Assembly: GCA_038363925.1 (NCBI GenBank)
Contig: JAQQWL010000011.1
Location: forward strand, 310,001-374,000
Reading direction: 5' to 3'
DNA length: 64,000 nt
Source: Apiospora phragmitis
Lineage: Eukaryota > Ascomycota > Sordariomycetes > Amphisphaeriales > Apiosporaceae
Shown here piece by piece: positions 46,410 to 55,878 of this stretch. How positions within the stretch are numbered: the stretch's first letter is position 1; each line of letters opens with the position of its first letter. The notes beneath the pieces were generated by a model. It ran no database searches. It had not been told where the DNA came from and saw only the letters and a list, made by a program, of their open reading frames with translations. Made by a program: the position numbers and the translations under genes.

Positions 46410-49150
46410 ATCGTTTTACACTTTAGCTTTAGACAGCGGACAGCCTTATAAGTACATCGCGCGAGATGACGCTCGATATAATTTTATATCGTGCCTTTTC
46501 GAGTAAAGCCTCGGCTATAAAAGATATACGTATAAACGGCCTTACGTGTAAATCTACGCGAGCCTGGGAGAATATCTATTATATCTTCTCTTAGCATAAC
46601 CGCCGGGGATATATTAGCCGGGCCGCCTACGCCGTACGGCGGCGGATCCTAAGTAATCGCTATAGGTTATAATACCGTTTGCAGAGGGGATATCGGCTCT
46701 TATATTATCGATATGTACCACGGTTTTAACGCGAGGGTTCGTTACCTAGGTTTAAACTACGTTAAAAAAGCCTGCGCTACCCTAGGCTAGTTCAAGCCCC
46801 CAGGCCGGGTCTAAACGTCTTCGGGGGTTTAAAGAAGATTTAACTCCTTCGGCTCGATTTTCTAAGCGTAATTAACCTAGGCATTAATCGCATCGACCTT
46901 TCGGCGACGATCTCGCTTTCGAGAAGTCTTTATTTAAATCGCTAAGAATAATAATAAGGAGCCTCCGTTTTAATAAGCGAAATATAATAGTCTAAAGTGG
47001 CGACTAAGAATTATAAAGGTCGCGTAATTACCTAACGAATTTATTATTATTCCTTTTTTTAAAGTGGTCTTTACGGAGGATCTCCGCCACCTTCCTTCGA
47101 TACTGCTGTCTCGCTATCCGCAGGTCGTACTGTATTTATACGCGCTTTTCTTTGTCGGCACTAATAGTTTTCGTTAATTTTCTATACTTGACCGTTAGCG
47201 AAGCTTCTAGCTCTTCCTATTGCTTTTCTAATCGACGGATCGCGCTATTAGGGCTAATAGCGCGCATTACTTCGTTTAAAGCCCCCGTAGGCGCATTTTT
47301 ATCATATTAGAGTCTAATAGGATTCAGGATGTCCAAGTAGGGTAACTCGGTGCCACGGCCTAAGCCTGCATCCTGTGCCATAGCGTTCCTTATAACGTTG
47401 GCGTAATATCTCTAATATACCATGCTATTAGCCCGGTGCCGCGCCCCTTGGTCTCGAATAGACGGCTTATAATGCTCTGCCGCCACGTTAGCGGCGATCT
47501 AGTCGCGTCTAGGGCGACTTACTATTAAGTATTTCGAGATTTCCTCGGCGATATAAATACGATTAGAACGGATTCGGCAGCCCAGCCGCTTGTCTAAATT
47601 TTCTTGAGTTGTGGTCGAACGTGTCTGCCGTTTTAACGCGTCGTCCAACTTTTTCGGCCCTTCTACAGACTCCACGGTTCGCCGGAACACGGGCTTATGC
47701 CAGAACTCTTCCTTCAACGGTATGCGCACCGCAGACATGCTAATCTTAGTGTTGAAGAAAGGCTCTGCCCGATCGTAGCCGGGCAGGTCGACGACGCCCT
47801 CCGCCAATACCTTGGCGAGGAGGTGATAAGGCGGGCATAAGACCGGGAGCTTCTCTTCGATGAAAGGATACCAGGTCGCGCAGCAGGATCTGCATCGCGA
47901 GACGATCCCGGCTGCCGTCGCGAAGGGGATCGCGTAAGATCCAGAGATTAATATCCTCCTAGCACAAAACTTTTAAGGCGGACGTCGTCCTCTTATCCAC
48001 CCTCTCACTAAACCTAGCATATCTTCGGGCGCGGCTAGATATATTGGTCTGCGTCGTCGTCGATATCCGTATAAGCGTCGGTGTTACAGTGCGTGTGGAC
48101 TAACCACTGCGCCACAAAGCAAAAGCTTCGGAAATGACTCTTCGGGTCATTTCTATCTAATTCTACGCCTTAAGTGCTACCCGCGGGGGACCAACCCGCC
48201 GATCGTAACACTATACCCTCTCTTTAAAGGCATGCCTTTATGCCTAGGGCGATAAACCCCTAGTATTATATAATTTATTTAAGCTCGGTATAGAGAAACT
48301 CCAAGGCTTTTATACGGGTAACCAGTCCGTATAAGGCCTTGCCTGCTTAGTAGCGATCTTGCTTAGGTAGTTAGAGAGAGCTCCTATTTAGTAAGTATAG
48401 GAATCGAACCTACGTTTCTTATTTAATAAGGGCGAAGAGTTATTATATTATAATATATATAAACTAATTATTACGTTATAAAGTAAAAGCTTCGGAAATG
48501 ACTCTTCGGGTTATTTTTATCTAATTCTATGCCTTAAGTACTACCCGCGGGGGACTAACCCGCCGATCGTAATAGTCGGGTTTTTTATAATACTCTTTTT
48601 TTACTTTTTTATATAAGTTTTTCGATTAGTTATATATTAACTCGTATTATTAATAACTAGTTTATATAAAAAAGATGCGGATAAGTATATCATTTAATTA
48701 GTCGAGTCTAAGTTTAAAAGTTATCTTATTTCGAACCTATCGAAAATAAGCGAGATAAGTGAACCCTACGAGATTTAGTACTTTTTTATGTTTTAATTCG
48801 ACCCGTAGTTTAAATATCGGGGCGATCTCGAGCTTAAGAATAAAGATAATATAATCTTTAAACCGTTTTTTAAACTTTATACCGGTATATTTTTAATATA
48901 CGGCCGATAGCTACTGTAGGTATAAGCGGATCGTACTTAAGGTCTCGATCGCTAACTTTTTTCTCCGCATTAAATAATAGTAGAAAGACTCGCCGAGGCC
49001 CTTATTATCTTAACTTAGGGTTTTTAAAAAGGTTTTCTAATCGAGTGCGTTAAATAACTATTAATAAAATATAATTTATCGTTATTAGCCGTCGACTATA
49101 TTCGCTTATATATAAATAGCTCGGTTTATTCGAGTAGGGCGTCGTTTATT
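46410..49150 (-). pseudogene. DUF3435-family (YR recombinase/Starship captain-type) relic
   Basis: Read right to left. About 48,580-49,020 gives LYLQ-LSAVY-KYTGIKF, HKKVLNLVGFTYLAYFR and KKVKKEYYKKPD. After the miniature-element insertion the frame resumes as AYTDIDDDADQY and PRPKIC. Next come NLWILRDPLRDGSRDRLAMQ, EEKLPVLCPPYHLLAKVLAE, AEPFFNTKISMSAVRIPLK and EEFWHKPVFRR, the recognisable DUF3435 core. Further left, about 47,000-47,270 gives a basic coiled-coil tail (SAIRRLEKQ, QYDLRIARQQYRRKVAEILR), and near 46,450-46,560 a possible zinc-finger remnant. Stops and frame changes are many. Intact DUF3435 proteins are tyrosine recombinases, some of which move giant Starship elements; this copy is dead. 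Confidence 0.65.
48082..48574 (-). mobile_element. Miniature LTR element (TRIM-like), 493 bp
   Basis: Two direct terminal repeats, 48,082-48,210 (129 bp, nearly unmutated) and 48,441-48,574 (134 bp, RIP-mutated), begin TGTTACGATCGG and end TGTAACA on the minus strand. The 230-bp interior has no coding capacity and ends in a purine-rich AAAGAGAGGG stretch just before the left LTR, which sets the orientation as minus. A perfect GTCGG duplication flanks it (48,077-48,081 and 48,575-48,579), and the DUF3435 reading frame continues across when one copy is removed. The LTR has a hairpin (48,131-48,153) and a tRNA-like GTGGCGCAGTGGTTAG; the interior has GGTTCGATTCC (48,400-48,410). Confidence 0.8.
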
Positions 49151-49560
49151 TTTATAATCTTAATAATACTAAAGTTTTTAAGTAATTAATTACGAGGCTT
49201 CTAGGCGCTCGGCCTCCGTTAACTATTCTTAGATTTAACTAATTTAGGCTAAGTTTAAAGAACTTATAATTATTCGTGACATAAACGTATTAATTAAAGT
49301 CTTTAAACTTAAATATACGTTATTATTACGGAAATCTTTAACGTCGTTAAAAACGAAAATCGTAGTCATTTTACCTCGAATCTAACCTGCTTAATAATTT
49401 AAGACGCCGCCGATATATATAAATAATATTATAAGCCCTATTCTTTAATTATTAAACTACTCGATCTTAAGTCTTAACTTTATTTCTTACTATAGTAAAG
49501 CGCTTAAGATTACGGGCCACTTTTATTATATATAAGTTAAACGTATTTCGTATATAGACT

Positions 49561-50369
49561 AAGCTTCGATAAGTATATACGCCCCGTAAAAAAAGTACTT
49601 GTCGGGGGTGCTTAGGGCTTCCAAAAACCACGGGTCTGGGCTGCCAAAAACGGCAGCCCAAACAAGCGACACACGGACATTTGGTGAAATCCGCGTGTCG
49701 CTGTCGAGGCTGCGGTGTCTGATTGCCCTAAATTGCCCCACACACCCTGCTCCCTCACCAATCAGAATCCTGCCGTGAGGAGTGACTTTGTTCCTCGACC
49801 CGAGACCGCAGGTACCGCCTGTCGCAATCTGATGTCGACAGTTCGTGATAAATACTTCACGCTGCCCTGCCGTTCTCTCTCGCAATGTCATCAGTTACCC
49901 CTTTCTCGTCCATCATTTCGTATTCCAGCCAATAGCAAAATTGCCGCACGCCTGATAGCTTACGCGGCCATGCCTAATCTCGCTGGCCAGAGAAGATCGC
50001 GCATCGACCTTGCCTCGCCTCTTTTCCACTAGTCCGAAGTAGGGCCAATATGGGTACCGTCTCCAGCTATCCGGGCAGCCTGGCTTATGCGTCACCAACG
50101 ACTATAACACTGTCGCCACGAGAAACAGGCTACCAGGCTCTGGATGGAAGATTGAACTAAGACATTGATCTCGGAGCACTCGGTCGATAGTATCGGCATA
50201 ATGCATTCGAGAGGTACAACTATATAGGTGAACATCACTGTGAAGGAGAAAAAGGTTTCCACAAAGTAGCTTGTAGTAAAGGCTGAAGCGAGTAGTGAGA
50301 ACATATCATCTTTAAAGAGGCGCTTCAGGGATAAATACGTCAATTGCTAGCTGATCTATTGTTGATGTT
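49561..50369. other. Intergenic with two adjacent hairpins at its left edge
   Basis: Immediately right of the RIP block, 49,638-49,659 forms an 8-bp stem (GGGCTGCC/GGCAGCCC) with a six-base loop, and 49,666-49,701 a 7-bp stem (GCGACAC/GTGTCGC). No open frame has a recognisable domain. The hairpins could be the end of a mobile element, but no partner terminus was found. Confidence 0.45.
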
Positions 50370-51620
50370 GTCGACACGCAGGCCGTCCGAGAACCAGAGC
50401 TTGACAACGCCGGTTATGCTAATGAGGATGAGGCTAGGGAGTGGCAAGTGTACTAGGACGCCTTCGTGGACGTCTTGCCTGCCGCCGGCTGGGAGATCAG
50501 CATAGAAGATTGGAGCTTCGGCGCGGCGCTGCGGTCTCTGAACGAAGAGGTGGACGCGGTAACCGAGAGCTACCGGGTCTAGCGGCTCGAGGATATGCTG
50601 GACTCACTGCTACGGAGTTTTGGACTGCTCAGGCACAAGGAGGTCGCAGGGATCATGAAGGGGCAGAGAAAAGAGAACCCCAACATCGTCGCCCGCATCC
50701 GAGGGGCAGACGACGAAGACGCATCGGCGGCGCTAGACCTGCGCCGCAGCAGGAACATGCGTCGACCGAGACGGGGTTCATGATGAGCGTCGAGTTCGGC
50801 TCCTACGCCTGGTACGCAGACACTGGCGCTTGCGCTGACGAGGACGTGGACGTGGGCACTGAACAAACAGCAGACGCTGGCGCTACTACTGCCCGTCGCG
50901 TTCCTAGACGAGTGCGGCGCCCGGCTCCAGGAGTAGGAGGGCCGGCAGCACTTCTAGTACGTCGGAAGCGGCGGCGGCACACGCAGGCCCCGCATTATCC
51001 ACGCAATCAAGGACCTGTTCAGGCTTAAGGAAGCCGAGCATACGCTGCTATTGGCAGGCGCCGGCGGCAACGCGGCGGCGCTGATCGGCGTCACCCTGTA
51101 ATAGGCGGCGGGCAATGGCTTCGAGGACAGTAGTGAGGCGGGGAGGAGAAGCTGAGGTGGAAGTGTAAGGTTATGCTTGTTATCGACTAGATCAGCCAGT
51201 TAGGCGGCCCCATACTGGCGTCGGTGAATGACCGGCTGCGGCAATACCGGGACGACGCGCAGCAGCCGTTCGGCGGGGTGCCCATCGTCCTCTTCGGCGA
51301 CTTTTTATTAGTTCGACCGGTGCAAGCAGACCAGTCGTCTGCTGCCAAGGCCGCGAGGATACAGCGATAGACCGAAGTCCGATAGCGTCACAAAGCATCT
51401 GATGGCGTATAAACTATCACTACAGTTCCTCAATACAGTGATGCTGCGGAAACAGGTACGGGCCGGCGGCTGTGCGAGGCTGCAAGGCTTCCTTGGGGGT
51501 TTGCGGCGCGGCGGGACCGAGCTGGACTTCGAATGGCTGCAGCAACGTGCATACAGTATAAGCCGACGCCGCTGACCTTCACCGAGGGTCCAAGGGCTAT
51601 CACGCCGCTGAACTAGGACC
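50370..51620 (+). pseudogene. PIF1-like helicase relic, Helitron type
   Basis: Pieces in shifting frames give the helicase motifs in order. About 50,860-51,075 gives LLPVAFLDECG, QYVGSGGGT, IIHAIKDLFRL and LLLAGAGGNAAALIG (motifs I and Ia, with the P-loop Lys/Ser lost). About 51,170-51,310 gives MLVID-ISQLGGP, ASVNDRLRQYRDD and FGGVPIVLFGD (motifs II and III). About 51,430-51,610 gives VMLRKQVRAGG, TELDFEWLQQR and MQYKPTPLTFTEGPR. This set is that of fungal Helitron helicases. The Walker B glutamate is now a stop. GC content is normal, so decay is by indel and point mutation, not RIP. No Rep domain or Helitron ends were found. Confidence 0.65.
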
Positions 51621-52385
51621 CGGTGGAACCTTAACCAACCGTGGACCGCCTTGCCCTCGTGACTTTCTTGTTCACGGGGTTTCTGATTTTCATCGTGGAA
51701 GGACTTCCGGCATCTTGATAGACCGTCTAGAACCACACCTGGCAGATCGAAGCCTAGGGAAAGCTTCATTGGCACAAATTTGTTATAAAAAAGCCATTCC
51801 AAGTCGCCGATGTGGTGGTTCTTCCGTATCAACAACAACACTGGCTTAGTCATGCGATCAAACCAGTGATAGAAGGGTGCAATCTAGATGAATGTATGCA
51901 GTTCGCGACAAAGAAGACAAAGGAAAGAAAGAAGCTCCGACTCCAGGGCTGAGTAACGTTGTGGCTCTGATGGGGCCCTCGCCACTAGCGCCACACCAGC
52001 CCCACTAACGCACAAAACCCACCTTTTCCAGCTTCACTGGTTCAGGCTCTCTTCTCTCTTTTTTCTCTTCGTCTTGAATTCCATATTACAGTTGCAACAA
52101 GCTGCTCTGCCTCTTACGGTGTCTGGTGACGTGACTGGCTGATAGAATCTAGTTCTAAAGATCAAAGAGCTGAAGGTCCCTGTAGGGCTGTGAACAGTTA
52201 TGTCCTGGATAATCGCGCTGTGTGCCAATATGTCAAGTGATCGCCAGATTCACTGGTGCACCACCTAACTGGCCAAGGTGGGGTTCTATTAGTGACTTAA
52301 GCACTGGTCACGCAAAGAAAGTCATTTTTAAATACTATATATTTAAAAAACAGCTGTTCTTTTTAGGCAATAATGGATAGCGCGG
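51621..52385. other. Intergenic, no supported gene
   Basis: No gene can be supported between the helicase relic and the kinase on the opposite strand. Composition becomes AT-rich from about 52,320 next to the kinase stop codon. Confidence 0.4.
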
Positions 52386-53270
52386 TTAAGCTAGATTAAC
52401 CATAGAGGTTTCTCTAGCTGAAGTGTTATATAACTTGTGCAGCTCTAAGGTAAGATCAGTAGTCGACTCGTATGCCCCTTTCCAGCACTTTAGTACAATA
52501 TCGCTGACAAGCAGTCCTTCCAAGAAAGGAAATTCGCCCCTTTGGAACAAGTTCTGGATCTCATCTTCGTGTTCAAGAGCGTTCGTAGCCAGGTGGGGAA
52601 AAGGCATTTCACCCGTTGCCATAAAGTATATGGCCGTTCCAAGAGCGAAGATGTCGGTTTTTTGGTCGCAGAAATTAGGATCTGTTCGTGGCATAGACGA
52701 CAAAATACCTTCCAGTGCACCACCATCATGAACAACCTCTCCTTCGTGGTTTAGGATTCTCCCTCCAAAGTCGGAAAGTTTTATGTTCAAGTCTGTGTCG
52801 AGTAAGATGTTTCCAATGTTGACGTCGCAATGAAGGACCTGTTTTTGGTGGACGTAGGCTAGACCCTCAGCAGCTTGAAATGCCCACTTCAGCCTTTGAA
52901 GGGGAGGAGTGCAAGGGTTGTTTCGTAAATAGGCCTCAACCGAGCCATTTGGCATGTATTCGATTAGGAGACCGTCCTTATGTTTTCCCTTCAGACGAAT
53001 GATTCGAGGATGATCCCCCAAGACTTCAAGAATTCGTATCTCAACTTCTAGACCATGGAGAATTTGGTCCCTGAACTTCTGACGATAAGATCGATCGCTG
53101 TTTGTAAAATTACCCTCGTCATCACGGGGTACTAAAGGGAACTTTAGAACAGTATCCTGTTCCCCGTTGAAGATAGCAATGAAGGCACTAGACCCGTTTG
53201 CAATGATCTTGCCATTATCGACACCGGTGGGGTACCAAGGGTAGAAAGTGTAAGGGTCATCGTTTGCCAT
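52386..53270 (-). CDS. Small protein kinase, apparently intact, 294 aa
   Basis: A single uninterrupted exon. The ATG at 53,270 (MANDDPYTFYPWYPTG) is preferred to the upstream one at 53,345 because the extra 25 residues are hydrophobic and atypical. Visible motifs are: a glycine-poor nucleotide loop (NGSSAFIAIF), beta-3 lysine (TVLKFPL), catalytic loop LHCDVNIGNILL (HCD in place of HRD), metal motif SDFGG, and the helix-F region TDIFALGTAIYFMATGEMP. The domain fills the protein and there is no accessory region. Such stand-alone kinases are expanded in many Pezizomycotina, and their substrates are unknown. It is one of the few genes here without any frame break, so it may be expressed. Confidence 0.8.
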   Translation of the reverse strand: MANDDPYTFYPWYPTGVDNGKIIANGSSAFIAIFNGEQDTVLKFPLVPRDDEGNFTNSDRSYRQKFRDQILHGLEVEIRILEVLGDHPRIIRLKGKHKDGLLIEYMPNGSVEAYLRNNPCTPPLQRLKWAFQAAEGLAYVHQKQVLHCDVNIGNILLDTDLNIKLSDFGGRILNHEGEVVHDGGALEGILSSMPRTDPNFCDQKTDIFALGTAIYFMATGEMPFPHLATNALEHEDEIQNLFQRGEFPFLEGLLVSDIVLKCWKGAYESTTDLTLELHKLYNTSARETSMVNLA

Positions 53271-53345
53271 AGTTAGCGGTAGTAAAGTGTTGGCTCTATA
53301 GAAAAAGTAGGCTATGGTAGTGGGGAAGAAAGAAAAGTAGAACAT

Positions 53346-53860
53346 CCTTTAAGTTAATTAAATCTTAAATACTTGCGTAAGATTTCATTATTATATAATA
53401 TGCGCCTATCACTAATCTAATAAGTATAGTACCGGTGTATTTAAAAGGGGTTTAAAGCTATAATATTTATTTAATTATAGCTATAATATTTCGGTTACGA
53501 GGTGTGTAATAAACTTAAGATATAAGGGAATCGAAGGTTATAGCAGGGCTTATAATAGTGGCTGCTATAAGGCGTATCGAATTAATTTAAGGAATAGTTA
53601 ATAATAGCTTTAAAGGTAGTATAAAAGTAATTAACCTTTTAAAGGCTTAGCTATAAAAGGTTATAATAAGGTAAAAACGCCTAATTATAATATAAGTATT
53701 TAAAGCTTTAAAGGGCCTTTAAAGAGTAAAATAATATATTTATTAAAGAGTATAAAAGGTAGAGTACCTTTTAGTGTATTATATGTTTTATCTCTAAGTC
53801 TAAAAATACTAGAAGAGAAGAGAAAAGGGACCTATATTTATAGGCCTGAGAGCTTATTTA
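53346..53860. other. AT-rich spacer
   Basis: AT-rich DNA with repeated TTAAAGG and GGCTTATAAT-like words, apparently RIP-affected. No coding sense on either strand. It probably derives from an old repeat, but no terminal repeats or duplications were found. Confidence 0.4.
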
Positions 53861-53973
53861 GCGCGTCTTAATACTACCTGAACTGCTTGGTTCAGTGCTC
53901 GTAACAGATCTCCATGAAAGGTTTTGGCAACCTTCAGTGGGAACTGGTGGTGAAAGAGAGACTTGGAATTTAT

Positions 53974-54042
53974 GCACTAGCCGCGAATCGAAACGGGGCC
54001 CATCGATGGCAACGATGGATTTTACCACTAAACCACTAGTGC
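53974..54042 (-). tRNA. tRNA-Gly(GCC)-like sequence, T arm damaged
   Basis: The minus strand has a perfect 7-bp acceptor stem (GCACTAG/CTAGTGC), a D-arm region TGGTTTAGTGGTAAAATCC, and a 5-bp anticodon stem (CATCG/CGATG) around TTGCCAT, so the anticodon is GCC. Up to there it closely follows fungal tRNA-Gly. The T arm is wrong: 49-53 and 61-65 (CCCGT against CGCGG) pair at only two positions, and the B box reads GTTTCGATTCG. It is thus a tRNA pseudogene, a tRNA-derived SINE head, or a gene with a sequence error. No CCA is encoded, and no T run follows closely. Confidence 0.6.
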
Positions 54043-54214
54043 CTGCGGCAGAAACTCGTATTAGATAAAATAAAAGCACCATAAATGAGTATATATCGCC
54101 AACTGGTAAGTCAGATTAATTCGTACTTCTTATTAAGTGTCATCCTTTTAGACACTGTTGCATCCTATTCTGCTTCATCGTCTTATGTGCCCCCTCCCGA
54201 GCCGCTGCCGCCTT

Positions 54215-55658
54215 TCACGCTGAACCCTTCCCAGCCTCCCCCAACCGCCTCCCCACATCCTCCCTCCCCTCCCGAATCGCCCTCCCCAGTTCATACCCCC
54301 AAACCCTCCCGAACCGCTCCTCCATCTCCCTGTGCATCCACTCCACATCCGCCTGATCGACATTGCCCGCCCGCCCCTGGTACAGCTCCACCATGCGCCG
54401 GCTGCTCTGCACCAGCCAGTGCCTCCGGGGCCGCCGCACGGCGTCGAAGGCCGCGAAAACGGCCGCCAGCTGGTCCGGGCGCGTCACGCGGGGGTCCGCC
54501 AGCAGCTCCGACAGCACCGCCGAGTCCTCGACGCAGAAGCCCGCGCCCGCGCCGTGGTGCGGCGTCGTCGCGTGCGCGGCGTCGCCGCACAGGACGAGGC
54601 GGCCTTTGTTGAAGTGGGGGACGGGGTGGTCGCCGGTGTCGAAGAGGGCCCACTGTTGCATTGATTGGTTATAAAAAACATCAGGTTTGAGGTTGACGCA
54701 GGGGTAAGGTAGGAGCAGTAAGTTAGGGGGGGGGGGCAGAATTCGGAGAGCCAGATTGGCTTACCTTATCAATGTTCTCGCCCACCAGCTCAAACTGCTT
54801 CTTCACCATCGGCCCAAAGTCTGCATAATCCCTTAGCGCCTCCTCGCGCGTCGTCGGCAGCGTCAGCTTGTCCTGGCTGGGCCAGTCGCCCTTGTCGACA
54901 ACGGCGCCGAACATGTTGAACGTCTTGCCGCCGTCGACGGGATACGACAGAATATGGGCGCCCTTGCCGAGCCAGAGGCACGAATTCTTGGCGCGCTCCT
55001 CGCCCAGGGCCTCGACGGCCTGCTCCATCGGGATCACGCCGCGGTAGCCGTAGACGTGCGTGTACTGCGGCCGCGCGGCGGGGTGGTCGTCGTCGCCCAG
55101 CAGAATCTGGCGCGTCCGGCTCTTGATGCCGTCGCAGCCGACGACGGCATCGGCCTCGGCCGTCGTGCCGTCGTGGAAGAACATCTTGACCCGGCCGTCG
55201 GTCCCGCCGGCCTCCTCGACGCGGTCGAGGTGCTTGCGGAAGTGGCACTTGTCCTTGGGGATCACCTGGGCGACCTCGTCCATGAAGTGCGCGCGGTGCA
55301 CCGCGTCCATGCCCTGGTCGTTGGTCAGGGTGAAGAGCGGCTTGGTGGCGGCGGGCGTGTCGCCGCCGGCCATGCCGTCCAGCACGTCGAAGTAGACGTC
55401 GTGCTTCTCGGGCCACTGGTTGTGCGTGCCGACCTTCTCGAAGGCCGCGCGCAGGCTCTTGTCGCAGATGTCCATGGCGCGCAGCGCGTTGGGCGAGAAG
55501 GCGACGCCCGCGCCGATCTCGCTGAAGCCGTGGCCCTGCTCGTAGATCTGGCACGGGATGCCGTGCTTGATCAGCGCGACGGCCAGGGTGGCCCCGGCGA
55601 TGCCGCCGCCGACGATGGCGATCTCGAAGGACTTCTTTTCTTGGGTTTGGGAGGTCAT
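54215..55658 (-). CDS. FAD-dependent monooxygenase, salicylate-hydroxylase-like, 443 aa
   Basis: Two exons, 55658-54765 and 54652-54215, are joined in phase 0 by a 112-bp intron with GTAAGC, CTAAC and AACAG signals. The protein has the dinucleotide-binding motif AIVGGGIAGATLAVAL near residue 15, the DG motif VVGCDGIKSRTRQ at about 170, and the GD motif LCGDAAHATTPHHGAGAGF at about 320. This is the class A flavoprotein hydroxylase plan. Length is normal for the family (about 420-450). Such enzymes use NADH or NADPH and O2 to hydroxylate or decarboxylate aromatic acids such as salicylate; the real substrate is not deducible. The GC-rich coding sequence has no frame break and is flanked by AT-rich DNA. 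It has no pathway neighbours. Confidence 0.9.
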
Positions 55659-55878
55659 CTTTGTTATTGTTGTTCTTAAGTTGGAACGAAAGGTGTGGAC
55701 ATTGACTGATATCATAGTGTTGACGTAATGATCGCGGAAAACCCCCGTATATAGTTCCACACGACGGAGCTATCCGCTTCCCCTGCGCTAGGTCAACCTC
55801 CTCCTAGCCCCCCCTCTAGCCCGGTACCTGGGCCACTGCCACGTGTAGTAGTAATAGAAGATCGTGCCAAGGAAAGCT

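Larger units (their letters stand above)
45797..49560. other. Second AT-rich RIP block
   Basis: CpA depletion and TpA enrichment return here, but mutation is patchy: 47,480-48,210 keeps many normal codons. It contains the DUF3435 relic and the miniature LTR element. The part 45,797-46,410 shows nothing I can assign, and 49,150-49,560 is AT-rich without a recognisable protein. Confidence 0.75.

Noticed and set aside
48385..48486. Stand-alone tRNA gene or SINE at the TRIM-like element
   Set aside because: The tRNA-like 5' part belongs to an LTR that is repeated at 48,082-48,120, and the whole unit has a 5-bp duplication, so an LTR element is the simpler reading.
50441..51028. 195-codon plus-strand frame
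   Set aside because: Its Arg-rich composition is a frame shadow; the helicase motifs are read in the neighbouring frames.
54332..54664. Plus-strand frames opposite the second monooxygenase exon
   Set aside because: They are shadows of the GDAAH-containing exon, with Ala/Arg/Pro-rich random composition.
54954..55679. Long plus-strand frame of 241 codons
   Set aside because: It is the GC-rich antisense shadow of the FAD monooxygenase exon, which has all family motifs on the minus strand.
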